A stretch of DNA of 20,781 nucleotides, taken from Verrucomicrobiaceae bacterium UBA7681 (lineage in GTDB: Bacteria; Verrucomicrobiota; Verrucomicrobiia; Verrucomicrobiales; Verrucomicrobiaceae). Both the position numbers and the translations under genes were made by a program. This document shows positions 1 to 6,722 of the stretch, one piece after another (within the stretch, counting starts at the first letter, position 1; each line of letters begins with the position of its first letter). The notes below the pieces were generated by a model. The model was not told the DNA's origin, made no database searches, and was given only the letters and a program-made list of their open reading frames with translations. The stretch spans positions 15,591-36,371 of the forward strand of contig DLGZ01000035.1 of the NCBI GenBank assembly GCA_002482965.1, in the 5' to 3' direction.

Positions 1-567
1 CCCGACTTCGAGTTCATCTACACCGGCCACCACGTCACCCGCCGCTGCCACGCCCACACCGATCAAGGCCTCGGCTTCGGCGGTCGCCCCATCTTCTACG
101 GCAACTTCGCCAAAGCCTTCAACGAGACCAAAGACCACGAAGGCAACCCCTTCTGGTATCAAGGCCTCGTCTTCAACGAATTCGTCCAGGCCCTCGACGG
201 CAAGCAGCAGGAAAAAATCCTCGTCGGCCGCGAACCCCGCGACGAAAGCCCCGCCAAAGTCATCGAAAAACGCAAGACCGACCTCCCCGGCCTCAGCTCA
301 GCCGATCTCACCAAAGACCAGCAGGCCAAGCTCCTCGAAACCATGCGCCGCATGCTCGTCTGCTTCCGCCCCGACGACGTCGCCGCCACCATGAAAACCA
401 TCGAGGACAAAAACCTCGTCCAGCGCCTCTTCATCTCCTGCTACGGCGGCAAATACGACATCGCCTCCGACAAAGTCTGGGACACCTGGCAAATCGAAAG
501 CCCCGACTTCGTCTGGTACTTCCGCGGCCAGCCCCACATCCACGGCTATTTTCATCTGCCGGTTTAG
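1..567 (+). CDS. DUF3500 family protein, C-terminal part (5' end outside window)
   Basis: The frame is open from base 1 to the TAG at 565-567, giving 188 residues with no start inside the window, so this is the C-terminal part of a longer protein. Recognisable pieces are an early YTGHHVTRR stretch, a middle block with DQQAKLLETMRR and FRPDDVAATMK, and a closing block PDFVWYFRGQPHIHGYFHL. This pattern of a GHH strand followed by a final W-x-FRG-x-PHIH block is what I associate with DUF3500, a family of mostly secreted proteins of unknown biochemical role. The assignment rests on motif memory, not a search. This is the only undamaged copy of a 3' segment that recurs as broken fragments at 2302-2578, 5637-5753 and 7859-8002. 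Similarity to the 2302-2578 copy continues roughly 25 bases past the stop codon. Confidence 0.8.
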   Translation, partial: PDFEFIYTGHHVTRRCHAHTDQGLGFGGRPIFYGNFAKAFNETKDHEGNPFWYQGLVFNEFVQALDGKQQEKILVGREPRDESPAKVIEKRKTDLPGLSSADLTKDQQAKLLETMRRMLVCFRPDDVAATMKTIEDKNLVQRLFISCYGGKYDIASDKVWDTWQIESPDFVWYFRGQPHIHGYFHLPV

Positions 568-805
568 TCAGGCTGGATTAAAGAGCAGGCACCAGTAAGT
601 GTGTTCTACAGCCACGCCATCCTGACCATTAGGCAGGCCTCAGGCGACTGTAAAACAAGGTGACAGAGATGGCTCATTCCGCACCCAAGTGTGCAAATGC
701 CCGCATAGTCGAACTTAAGCAGTAGGCTCCATTCATTGCAAAAGAGCGCCTTTTTCGACACCTTTCAGACGCCCTTGAAATTCACAATGACTGACCTTAA
801 CTGAG

Positions 806-828
806 TGCCATTCATGCCTGGCATCTTT
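806..828. repeat. TGCCATTCATGCCTGGCATC border motif, copy 1
   Basis: This short sequence contains TGCCA...TGGCA inverted ends and lies between the DUF3500 gene and the 3' end of the gene at 848-1627. Closely similar sequence occurs in opposite orientation at 4571-4590, just beyond the 3' end of the gene at 4601-5479. The core ATGCCTGGCATCTTT recurs, reverse-complemented, at 4261-4278, and a diverged form is at 2801-2818. Its role is unknown. Apart from this motif I see no gene or recognised signal in 568-847. Confidence 0.5.
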
Positions 829-847
829 CTTTCAACGTTGATGTCTG

Positions 848-1627
848 TCACTTGCGCTTCTTCACCAGCAACCACAGCAGGCCAGTTACCGCCATGATCA
901 ATACAATGATGATGCTCTGCGGCGTTGATAGAGCTGGTTCTTCGTTCGGTGCTAATGCCAGCAATGATGTTGCCTTCGGCTCTGCTTTCTTAGCTCCAGG
1001 TAGCACAACAACGGCGGGCATGGTTGAAGCAGGCTTTTCAGCCGATCCCTTGCTCGGCGGCTCTTTTGGTTTTTCACCTTTCAAGATCGCAATCAATCGC
1101 TCGCATCGTTGTCGTTGCGCGGGAGTGAGATTGGTTTTAAGCAAAGTTGCAAGATGTTCAGCCGGCGAGTTATTTTCGGTTTGAAAGCGAAGCAAGACGA
1201 AGCCTACAACGGATTCAGGCAGTGTGCCATCAAGCGTGCGTTGGATAAGCTGAGGCATCAAATCAGGGTGTAAAGATGCCTCCGCTGCTACTGGATATGC
1301 AAGTCTCCAATCATTCGCTTCCTCCCAGTCATTGAGTCCAGCGGGCATCTCGAGTTGTATTGCCTCTAATGCAGCATCTATCGAAGACTGTGACTTGTGT
1401 TCTCTGATTAAGAGCACGGCAGCAGCAATTTCTGAATCTCTCTGGGCAATAGGGCTCATTGTTTCAGCGATCAGATCTTGCTCGCTCTTGCCACGAAGCC
1501 GCTCAATGCTCTGCTTGACAACAGCCTCTCGATTTAAGCCATTTAGCATAGCCTCCCGAATATTGGACTGGGCCATCAAACTCTGGCAAAGCAGTGTTGC
1601 AATGAAGATGTAGCAGGATGTATTCAT
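848..1627 (-). CDS. secreted protein with C-terminal membrane tail (hypothetical)
   Basis: The 259-residue protein starts with a signal peptide of about 19 residues ending LMA|QS. The body (about residues 20-180) is alpha-helical and charged in character, including RLRGKSEQDLIAETM and LKTNLTPAQRQRCERLI; I recognise no family. A Pro/Lys/Ala-rich linker (about 185-230) follows. The protein ends with STPQSIIIVLI, a hydrophobic segment, then GLLWLLVKKRK. This predicts an exported protein held in a membrane by its C-terminus with a short basic cytoplasmic end. The tail is nearly identical, in DNA and protein, to that of the gene at 4601-5479, although the bodies look unrelated. It begins 9 nt downstream of the truncated ORF at 1637-2146, suggesting a former operon. 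No Shine-Dalgarno sequence is visible before the ATG; the start was chosen because the signal peptide begins there. Confidence 0.75.
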   Translation of the reverse strand: MNTSCYIFIATLLCQSLMAQSNIREAMLNGLNREAVVKQSIERLRGKSEQDLIAETMSPIAQRDSEIAAAVLLIREHKSQSSIDAALEAIQLEMPAGLNDWEEANDWRLAYPVAAEASLHPDLMPQLIQRTLDGTLPESVVGFVLLRFQTENNSPAEHLATLLKTNLTPAQRQRCERLIAILKGEKPKEPPSKGSAEKPASTMPAVVVLPGAKKAEPKATSLLALAPNEEPALSTPQSIIIVLIMAVTGLLWLLVKKRK

Positions 1628-1636
1628 GTCTTTATA

Positions 1637-2146
1637 TTATGGATGATTGCCAATTGGCACATGGCCTTCTTGCAGCTCGTTGGATCCCCCAGGCGACAAC
1701 TTCCAAACCCCGTTTATATCACTTATGTCGCCACGCATTCTCCAATCTTGAAAGTTCGAGCAACGAGATCCCTCAACCGTTCCATTCTGATTCAGAAAAG
1801 CTTGGCCATCCAAACGAACGCGAACGAATTCACGGAAGTTTCCACGCTTTACTATGCGCTCTACTGGTGCGAGCCCAAAAGGCACCAATGGATTATCCAT
1901 TGAGTAGATATGCTCGTTTGTTGGCATATTATCCTCGTCTAGCGAGTGGTTATCATCGTTTGGCTCATCAGGATTAGTTGGGAAGGGGCCTGCAGTACTC
2001 CCTAACCAACCTTGGTTATCTTTCAGCCATGCCATGGTTTCACGCTGGCGAGATACATCAAACTTGATGCCTGGTTCATTTCCGATGCCAGCAGGCTTAA
2101 CTTTAAATTCAAAGCCAATGGAGTATGAGAACTGGCGTTTGCCTGG
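1637..2146 (-). pseudogene. 5'-truncated gene, C-terminal fragment of unknown protein
   Basis: The minus-strand frame is open up to the repeat that begins at 2146. It can be read a few codons further, to a TTG at 2167, but only through repeat sequence, so the natural 5' end has been lost. About 169 native residues remain. They are rich in Asn, Asp, Pro and Gly (for example FPTNPDEPNDDNHSLDED) and contain GNFREFVRVRLDGQAFLNQNG and CSNFQDWRMRGDI. The style suggests an extracellular protein, but no domain is recognised. The stop lies 9 nt before the start of 848-1627, the same tight layout seen for the metzincin fragment and the gene at 3170-4033. Expression is doubtful without a promoter or start. 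Confidence 0.55.
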
Positions 2147-2301
2147 GGAAATGGGGTCAGTATGCAAATTCTTGACAGTTTAAATAGCTTCATCATTGGC
2201 CTGATCCTGCATGCCTCTGAGCAGCCCGGAGACTTCCTCGCACAGAGGCACACTCTGCGCGACGTCCCAGCAACAATTTGTCAATTCTTTGCCCCTTCCC
2301 C
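2146..2301 (-). repeat. 156-bp repeat, copy 1; probable 3' end of a mobile element
   Basis: This segment aligns without gaps to 5481-5636 and differs at only a handful of positions. Read on the minus strand it holds a short open frame ending at the stop 2180-2182, with closing residues CEEVSGLLRGMQDQANDEAI. A non-coding end follows: TGTCAAGAATTTGC, then TGACCCCATTTCCC. A coding tail followed within about 35 bases by a TGACCCC end resembles elements with IS200-like (REP-associated) transposases. That link is from memory of such ends and is uncertain. The upstream part of the element is missing and is replaced by DUF3500 sequence. Confidence 0.6.
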
Positions 2302-2578
2302 TGCCTCAGCTCAGCCGATCTCAGCCAAGACCAGCAGGCCAAGCTCCTCGAAACCATGCGCCGCATGCTCATCGGCTTCCGTCCCGACGACGTCGCCGCC
2401 ACCATGAAGGTCATCGAAGATAAAACCTCGTCCAGCGCCTTTTCATCTCCTGCGACGGCGGCAAATACGACATAGGCGCCGGCAAAGTCTGGGACACCTA
2501 GCAGATCGAAAACCCCGACTTCGTCTGGCACTTCCGCCCCCCCCCCACATCCACGGCTACTTCCACCTTCCTGTTTAG
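2302..2578 (+). pseudogene. decayed DUF3500 3' fragment
   Basis: This stretch matches the last 90 or so codons of the gene at 1-567, from the SSADL/DQQAKLLETMRR block to the terminal TAG. It is clearly broken. One base is lost near 2424, where AAAAACCTC of the intact copy has become AAAACCTC. A Trp codon is now TAG at 2499-2501. The FRGQPHIH region has collapsed into a run of ten C at 2537-2546 with a length change. No start is present, because the 5' side is fused to the mobile-element repeat. Similarity to the intact copy continues slightly past the stop. Confidence 0.85.
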
Positions 2579-2771
2579 TCGGACGGGACTAAAGATCAGC
2601 CGCAAGCGTGATAGCGCTGGTAGCGGGGAGTTCGCGGGGCTGCTTCAACAACTAGAAAGGTTTAAAAACCGAGCAACCGGTTGTTAGCCACGTGAACTTA
2701 AATCTGCTGATAATTGAAAGTGCCACGCGCCACGCCGGTCGGCGCACTTGGCTCGCTTAGTCTTTGATTTG
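2579..2771. other. intergenic stretch, no gene seen
   Basis: I find no convincing reading frame here. The only structure noticed is the 10-bp palindrome CAACCGGTTG at 2674-2683 and a few loose GC-rich inverted matches near 2720-2755. Neither is long enough to assign a function. Confidence 0.4.
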
Positions 2772-3086
2772 CTAATATTTACATCCCATCTCTTCCACAT
2801 AATGCCTGGCAACTTTTTGATGTTGTGGACAATCAATGCGCGGCACCCGGGCGCTCAGGTAGATGGGGTGCTGCCAGAAATTCAGATGCAGCCAGCGCTT
2901 CACCTCATGATCATACACAGGACTGAGCTGGCCGCAGACCGGACAAGGCATTTTCGCCCCCGGCTCCACCTCAAGATCCACATATAAAAATTTGCTCTCC
3001 GAATCTCCCTGTTCAAAGCCGCTGCGCACGACCTTCCAAGGTGTGCTCAATCCCAAAGCCATTGCAAACAAGTCGTCTTGATCCAT
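2772..3086 (-). pseudogene. truncated ISL3-family transposase, N-terminal zinc-finger part
   Basis: About 104 residues remain from the N-terminus of an ISL3-type transposase. The diagnostic part is the zf-ISL3 region: CPVCGQLSPVYDHEVKRW, then HLNFW, then ARVPRIDCPQH, with paired Cys residues followed by C-x-x-H. Full members of the family are about 400 or more residues and carry a DDE catalytic domain, which is absent. After CPQH the sequence departs from the family and runs to a TAG at 2772-2774. That change falls at a diverged copy of the ATGCCTGGCA motif (2801-2818), which may mark the truncation. I chose the ATG at 3086 (MDQDDLF), preceded by GGAG. The frame extends to 3143 only through a small tandem repeat of ATCTGCCGCCC. 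It cannot be an active transposase. Confidence 0.85.
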
Positions 3087-3169
3087 CTCCAAGACTGCCA
3101 TCTGCCGCCCATCTGCCGCCCCTCTGCGCCACCCGCTACCCACTCAATTCAGCGAGGCGGCATAAAATA

Positions 3170-4033
3170 TCAACCTTTTCTTCCAACTCCCCAAGCAACT
3201 AGGGCTGCCACAGCAACGCATGCCCCGCTTATTGCCAATGTTAAATTCCAAGAACTATTCTCGTGCGGCATCACAACAACGGTGGGATGTGAAGGACCAG
3301 ACGCCTTGGCAGAAGGCGCAATAGTGACTTCGGACACATGAGCTTTCTTTTGCTGCTCCGCTTGGCGGTACTTTTTGATCGCCTCAATATGCTGGAGAAA
3401 ATCCTTCATGTCCGCAGTGTTCTGTCCTTCCGGCCCCAGCAATTTACGCATAAGAGCTTCATCTTCTGGCTGGCCAGCCCAGCTTAAGAAACGAATGAGA
3501 GGTAAGGAGTCAGTTGAATTCCAAGCTTTAGATTGCGAGTGCCAGGCGCGAGCGAGAATTAGAATTCGATCCGGTTTCAACCAAGGCTGTAGATACCGAA
3601 GCCCGTGAAGGATATTAGAACGTGTTGTTAAAGAATTTGGTTTCTTAAAAAATTGGACCAAAATATCAACGGTCACCTCCCCTCTCCGTTTCATGTCAGC
3701 CACCAGGGCGGCGTGATGGGGCCCTTCTTCAAGGTGATTAAGGCCATGATCCAAATAGATTATTGCGAGCAGTGGATCATCGTTGCTCAAGGCTGCCAGG
3801 GATTCAGGGGTTGCGTTTAAAGCAGCCTGCTGCGCTTCAAAAAATAATTTATAAGAGATAGGCTCTACAGGGGGCAATTGCAGCAGACTGTCATCGGTCC
3901 CACGATCCCTGTCATTCAATTGTGTGGGGTTTGTCTGAGAGAATGCCAAACAGCACGAGATTTGATACAAAGCCAGGAACAGCACACATCCAGCATTGAA
4001 GTCAGAATTAACAAGAGGTGGTTTTTTCTTCAT
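3170..4033 (-). CDS. secreted protein with C-terminal membrane tail (hypothetical)
   Basis: The 287-residue protein has a basic N-terminus (MKKK) and a hydrophobic stretch at about 14-32, consistent with a signal peptide. The body (about 45-220) appears helical, with blocks such as YLDHGLNHLEEGPHHAALV and LARAWHSQSKAWNSTDSLPL that recall helical-repeat scaffolds, but no family is recognised. It carries a linker with PTVVVMPHE, comparable to PAVVVLPGA in the protein at 848-1627. A C-terminal membrane segment ends in GVGRKG, an anchored topology with a weaker basic end than the other two. It starts 13 nt after the stop of the metzincin fragment at 4047-4277, on the same strand. It looks intact, but its promoter may have been lost with the 5' part of the upstream gene. 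Confidence 0.7.
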   Translation of the reverse strand: MKKKPPLVNSDFNAGCVLFLALYQISCCLAFSQTNPTQLNDRDRGTDDSLLQLPPVEPISYKLFFEAQQAALNATPESLAALSNDDPLLAIIYLDHGLNHLEEGPHHAALVADMKRRGEVTVDILVQFFKKPNSLTTRSNILHGLRYLQPWLKPDRILILARAWHSQSKAWNSTDSLPLIRFLSWAGQPEDEALMRKLLGPEGQNTADMKDFLQHIEAIKKYRQAEQQKKAHVSEVTIAPSAKASGPSHPTVVVMPHENSSWNLTLAISGACVAVAALVAWGVGRKG

Positions 4034-4046
4034 AACTAACCTAGGG

Positions 4047-4277
4047 TTAATGTTTTGGGTGGAGATTTCCTGGATCGAGGGGATGAAATCGTTTTTGGTC
4101 CTGATAATTTTTTTGACGAATTTGTCCGGGATGAGACATCAAGAGCCATAGATTGTTGGGCGTTGGATGATCTATCCCGAAACAATGACCCAATTCATGT
4201 GCTGCGGTTTGTCCTCCTGTCTTGTTGTCCATCACGATGAGAGACAGAAAAGATGCCACAGAAAAGATGCCAGGCAT
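4047..4277 (-). pseudogene. metzincin-type zinc metalloprotease, catalytic C-terminal fragment
   Basis: The key feature is AAHELGHCFGIDH, a textbook HExxHxxGxxH zinc-binding motif with the catalytic Glu. It is followed about ten residues later by LLMSH, which fits the Met-turn that identifies metzincins. Only about 65 native residues remain. The signal peptide, propeptide and the first part of the catalytic domain are missing, so it cannot fold as a full protease. On the 5' side the coding sequence runs into two adjacent perfect 14-bp repeats (4245-4258 and 4259-4272), and the frame closes at a stop near 4305. The ATG at 4277 is therefore probably accidental. Its stop lies 13 nt before the gene at 3170-4033, suggesting the parent protease gene was once co-transcribed with it. 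Confidence 0.75.
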
Positions 4278-4278
4278 T
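4245..4278. repeat. 14-bp tandem repeat plus ATGCCTGGCATCTTTT motif
   Basis: CAGAAAAGATGCCA occurs twice head to tail (4245-4258 and 4259-4272). On the minus strand the block reads ATGCCTGGCATCTTTTCTG, the same core as the motif at 806-828. It sits exactly where the metalloprotease fragment stops resembling protein, so it marks a breakpoint or insertion border. Confidence 0.6.
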
Positions 4279-4600
4279 TTGTAGAGGCATGACGCATAGA
4301 CTTTTTATTTTCAACATCATGACTCACCGTTTCTGAGATGGCTAAGGCGCGCGTTGTGAGAAGTGCGCGGGCAAACGGATTGAGGTGGCTTAGAAGAGCC
4401 GTCATGGCCGCAGTTGAAAGGCTGACGGTTTGAACTGAACGAAGTTGATGGAACTGCGAGACATGAATACCGGCCTAGATGCCGCCTCTACACGCGCCAG
4501 GGATTGAGGTGTAAAGATCAATCATACGCATTGTAAATTAATACTTTGAATCAGCTCCTTCTAAAGAATGACTGGCATGAATGGCATCTTATTCGGACGA
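4279..4600. other. intergenic stretch, no gene seen; border motif at 4571-4590
   Basis: About 320 bases lie without a supportable gene between the metalloprotease remnant and the gene at 4601-5479. Frames on both strands are short and interrupted. The end of the stretch carries ACTGGCATGAATGGCATCTT (4571-4590), an inverted-orientation relative of the motif at 806-828. No promoter, terminator or RNA structure could be assigned by eye. Confidence 0.45.
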
Positions 4601-5479
4601 TTACTTGCGCTTCTTCACCAGCAACCACAGCAGGCCACACGCCGCCACGATCAACACCACGATGATGCTCCACGGCGTTGATGAAGCGGGTTCCCCGTTC
4701 GGTGTTGAGATCGGCGAAGTCGAGGGGGCTTTCTTAACTAGTGGGATGGCTTGTGCGGAGTTCAGAGCGGCTGCGTCCACCTTGGTCTTGTCATTCAGCA
4801 CCTGTGGCGTGGTCCCTGTCTGCGGGGACGGTTGTGTCAGTGCGGCAGGTTCCTTCGGCATAACCGCTGTCAGGTCTGCGGCGAGTTTACTGCGGGCCGC
4901 ACTTGTCTTGAGCATTTCTCCGGTGAGAACCACGCTGGGAAGATACTTCTTAACCAGCGGCCCGAAGGTGTTTGCCCTCTCTTCCAGGGAAGGTCCCATT
5001 ATCAGACGAGTGATGCCCTGTGGGAGGCCCGTTCCGCTAACGAGTGGACCCACACTTAGCTTGCTGACGTCGGCCTTGGGGATCTGCACGTCGCGTGGGC
5101 CAGCTTCATTCGAAGGAGCTTCGACCGACTCTCCGCCACCAATGGCATCCGGCCCCCATAATACAACGCTATTTAGCATCATCACCTGCACGCGATCTCT
5201 AAAGGCAGACTGCGGCAGTCCGGGTGTTAGTTCATAAACGTTCGGACCCAAATGGTTGTCAGAGAGGCAGAGCGCGATCAAATCCATCCTTTTGGAATGG
5301 AGCGCTGCACGGGCAAGGTCTGCGAAGGTCGCCATCCCAAAATTGCCGTGTGTATTCAGTGCATTGGCGGCATCCGCAATGGACATGGCCGCGAAGTCAT
5401 CCAAAGTATACTTTGCCTGAGCCTGAAGCTTCACGGTGAAGGCGAGTGTAAAGAGACCAATTAGAACGAAAGGTTTCAT
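4601..5479 (-). CDS. secreted protein with C-terminal membrane tail (hypothetical)
   Basis: The 292-residue protein has a clear signal peptide of about 22 residues (ending LQAQA). The body contains FAAMSIADAANALNTHG and a long low-complexity Pro/Thr/Ser/Ala linker (about 210-260). The tail is EPASSTPWSIIVVLI, a hydrophobic stretch, then GLLWLLVKKRK. The body is not recognised and does not resemble the protein at 848-1627, yet the last 30 or so residues match it almost residue for residue. Predicted location is the cell envelope, anchored through the C-terminus. The mobile-element repeat ends at 5481, directly next to the start codon at 5477-5479, so native leader and ribosome-binding sequence appear to be missing. 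Expression would need a promoter within the element remnant. The reading frame itself is undamaged. Confidence 0.72.
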   Translation of the reverse strand: MKPFVLIGLFTLAFTVKLQAQAKYTLDDFAAMSIADAANALNTHGNFGMATFADLARAALHSKRMDLIALCLSDNHLGPNVYELTPGLPQSAFRDRVQVMMLNSVVLWGPDAIGGGESVEAPSNEAGPRDVQIPKADVSKLSVGPLVSGTGLPQGITRLIMGPSLEERANTFGPLVKKYLPSVVLTGEMLKTSAARSKLAADLTAVMPKEPAALTQPSPQTGTTPQVLNDKTKVDAAALNSAQAIPLVKKAPSTSPISTPNGEPASSTPWSIIVVLIVAACGLLWLLVKKRK

Positions 5480-5480
5480 T

Positions 5481-5636
5481 GGGAAAGGGGGGCAGTGTGC
5501 AAATTCTTGACAGTTTAAATGGCTTCATCATTGGCCTGATCCTGCATGCCTCTGAGCAGCCCGGAGACTTCCTCGCACAGAGGCACGTTCTGCGCGACGT
5601 CCCAGCGACATTTTGTCAATTCTTTGCCCCTTCCCC
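5481..5636 (-). repeat. 156-bp repeat, copy 2; probable 3' end of a mobile element
   Basis: This is the gap-free partner of 2146-2301. On the minus strand it ends an open frame at 5515-5517 with the same closing residues as copy 1, then shows TGTCAAGAATTTGC and the end sequence. Here TGACCCCATTTCCC has drifted to TGCCCCCCTTTCCC. As in copy 1, the other side is fused to the DUF3500 3' segment. The chimeric junction itself was therefore duplicated. Confidence 0.6.
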
Positions 5637-5753
5637 GGTCTCACCAAAGACCAGCAGGCCAAGCTCCTCGAAACCATGCGCCGCATGCTCGTCTGCTTCC
5701 GCCCCGACGACGTCGCCGCCACCATGAAGGCCATCGAAGAAAAAAATCTCGTC
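5637..5753 (+). pseudogene. DUF3500 3' segment, first half of a split copy
   Basis: Matches the intact copy from LTKDQQAKLLETMRR through FRPDDVAATMK to EEKNLV, in one frame. Compared with the gene at 1-567 it lacks the short CCTCAGCTCAGCCGAT stretch at its left end. The match stops abruptly at NLV, codon GTC 5751-5753. The next codons of the intact gene (CAGCGCCTC) resume at 7859. It has no start codon of its own in this context. Confidence 0.85.
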
Positions 5754-5853
5754 CTCCCCACCCGCCATTCTGATAAGTTGTGCGGAAATTCGTCCACACC
5801 ACTGACGCCGTCCGTAAAGACCATGGCGATTTCTGCCTGCCACCCTCTGCCAC

Positions 5854-6717
5854 ATGAAACAAACACCTCTGCTGCTCATCTTTCTGATGGGTCTCCTCAG
5901 CTCCTGCGCTTCGAAGCAGATCTGCACCCGTTCCATCACCACCTCCGAACCTAAAGCACAGGCACTTGCCACGGCCTCACAGAAGGCTCATGGAGGCTTC
6001 GCCTTTGATCGAATCATGGATCTGAGCGTGCGCTATGAAGGCAAGTGGGCGTCCATCGGGCCACGCTTTCAGCCTGTGCTGGTGGACTCAAAGTTCCGCG
6101 GGACGTCTGAGGAGAGGATTATCCTCAAGCCCAGAATCATCGCGCAATCCCATAATGGACCGGGAGGCGTGAAGAAAGTGCTGCGTTCGCCTAGTCAAAT
6201 CGCCATTGCCTACAATGGCACGACCACTGATGACGACGAGACCAAGCAGGCCGCAGCGCTCGTGGCGGATGCCTACGCGCTCTTTCTGCTTGGCCCGTTC
6301 TATTTCCAGCAAAGCGGCACGGTCTTCGCCATGAATGGTGAGTCCTTCGTGGATCAGGCTCTGTGTGATGAGGTGCTCGCCATCATACGCCCAGGTTTGG
6401 GCATGGCAGAAGAGGACCGCGTCATCCTCCACATCGATCGCAGCAGCAAGCTGCTGCGCAGAGTGCGCCTCACACTTAACGGCCTGGACAGCACCCGTGG
6501 AGCCGAGGTGGATGTAACCTTCCGTGATTTCAAGAAAATAGACGGCGTCCTTTGGCCGACCGACTTTGATGAGCGAATCCGCAGCCCATTCAAGCTCCAC
6601 GCCCATCATTGGAATCTGCGCGGCCTGGAGAGCAATCGTGGTCTGACCACTCGTGATTTAAAACTCGTCCAATGGACCCGCAAGGCTGCCAAGCCGAGCG
6701 CAGCCATCACGCATTGA
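5854..6717 (+). CDS. putative lipoprotein, unknown function
   Basis: The 287-residue protein begins MKQTPLLLIFLMGLLSSC, a lipoprotein signal peptide with lipobox LSSC and predicted lipidated Cys18. The mature part has alternating beta-like patterns (LSVRYEGKWASIGPRFQP, KIDGVLWPTDFDERIRSPF) that recall proteins fitted to lipid or outer-membrane handling, such as LolA-like folds. That is only an impression and I do not recognise a named family. It is the first gene inside the segment interrupting the DUF3500 copy, and its start lies about 100 nt from the left border. No Shine-Dalgarno sequence is seen; the ATG is supported by the signal peptide. The next gene starts 5 nt after its stop, so the two are probably co-transcribed and translationally coupled. 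Confidence 0.8.
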   Translation: MKQTPLLLIFLMGLLSSCASKQICTRSITTSEPKAQALATASQKAHGGFAFDRIMDLSVRYEGKWASIGPRFQPVLVDSKFRGTSEERIILKPRIIAQSHNGPGGVKKVLRSPSQIAIAYNGTTTDDDETKQAAALVADAYALFLLGPFYFQQSGTVFAMNGESFVDQALCDEVLAIIRPGLGMAEEDRVILHIDRSSKLLRRVRLTLNGLDSTRGAEVDVTFRDFKKIDGVLWPTDFDERIRSPFKLHAHHWNLRGLESNRGLTTRDLKLVQWTRKAAKPSAAITH

Positions 6718-6722
6718 GATTC

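Noticed and set aside
1618..1977. 119-aa plus-strand frame in the low-GC region
   Set aside because: It is antisense to the truncated gene at 1637-2146 and has neither signal, domain nor ribosome-binding site.
2193..2531. 112-aa minus-strand frame across the repeat and DUF3500 fragment, with a similar frame at 5528-5866
   Set aside because: It is antisense to recognised DUF3500 sequence. Its resemblance to the frame at 5528-5866 follows from the DNA repeat, not from protein selection.
2537..2546. Run of ten C in the decayed DUF3500 copy, considered as a phase-variation tract
   Set aside because: The gene copy also has a frameshift, a nonsense codon and no start, so switching would have no effect. 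The run is more likely decay or a sequencing-prone homopolymer.
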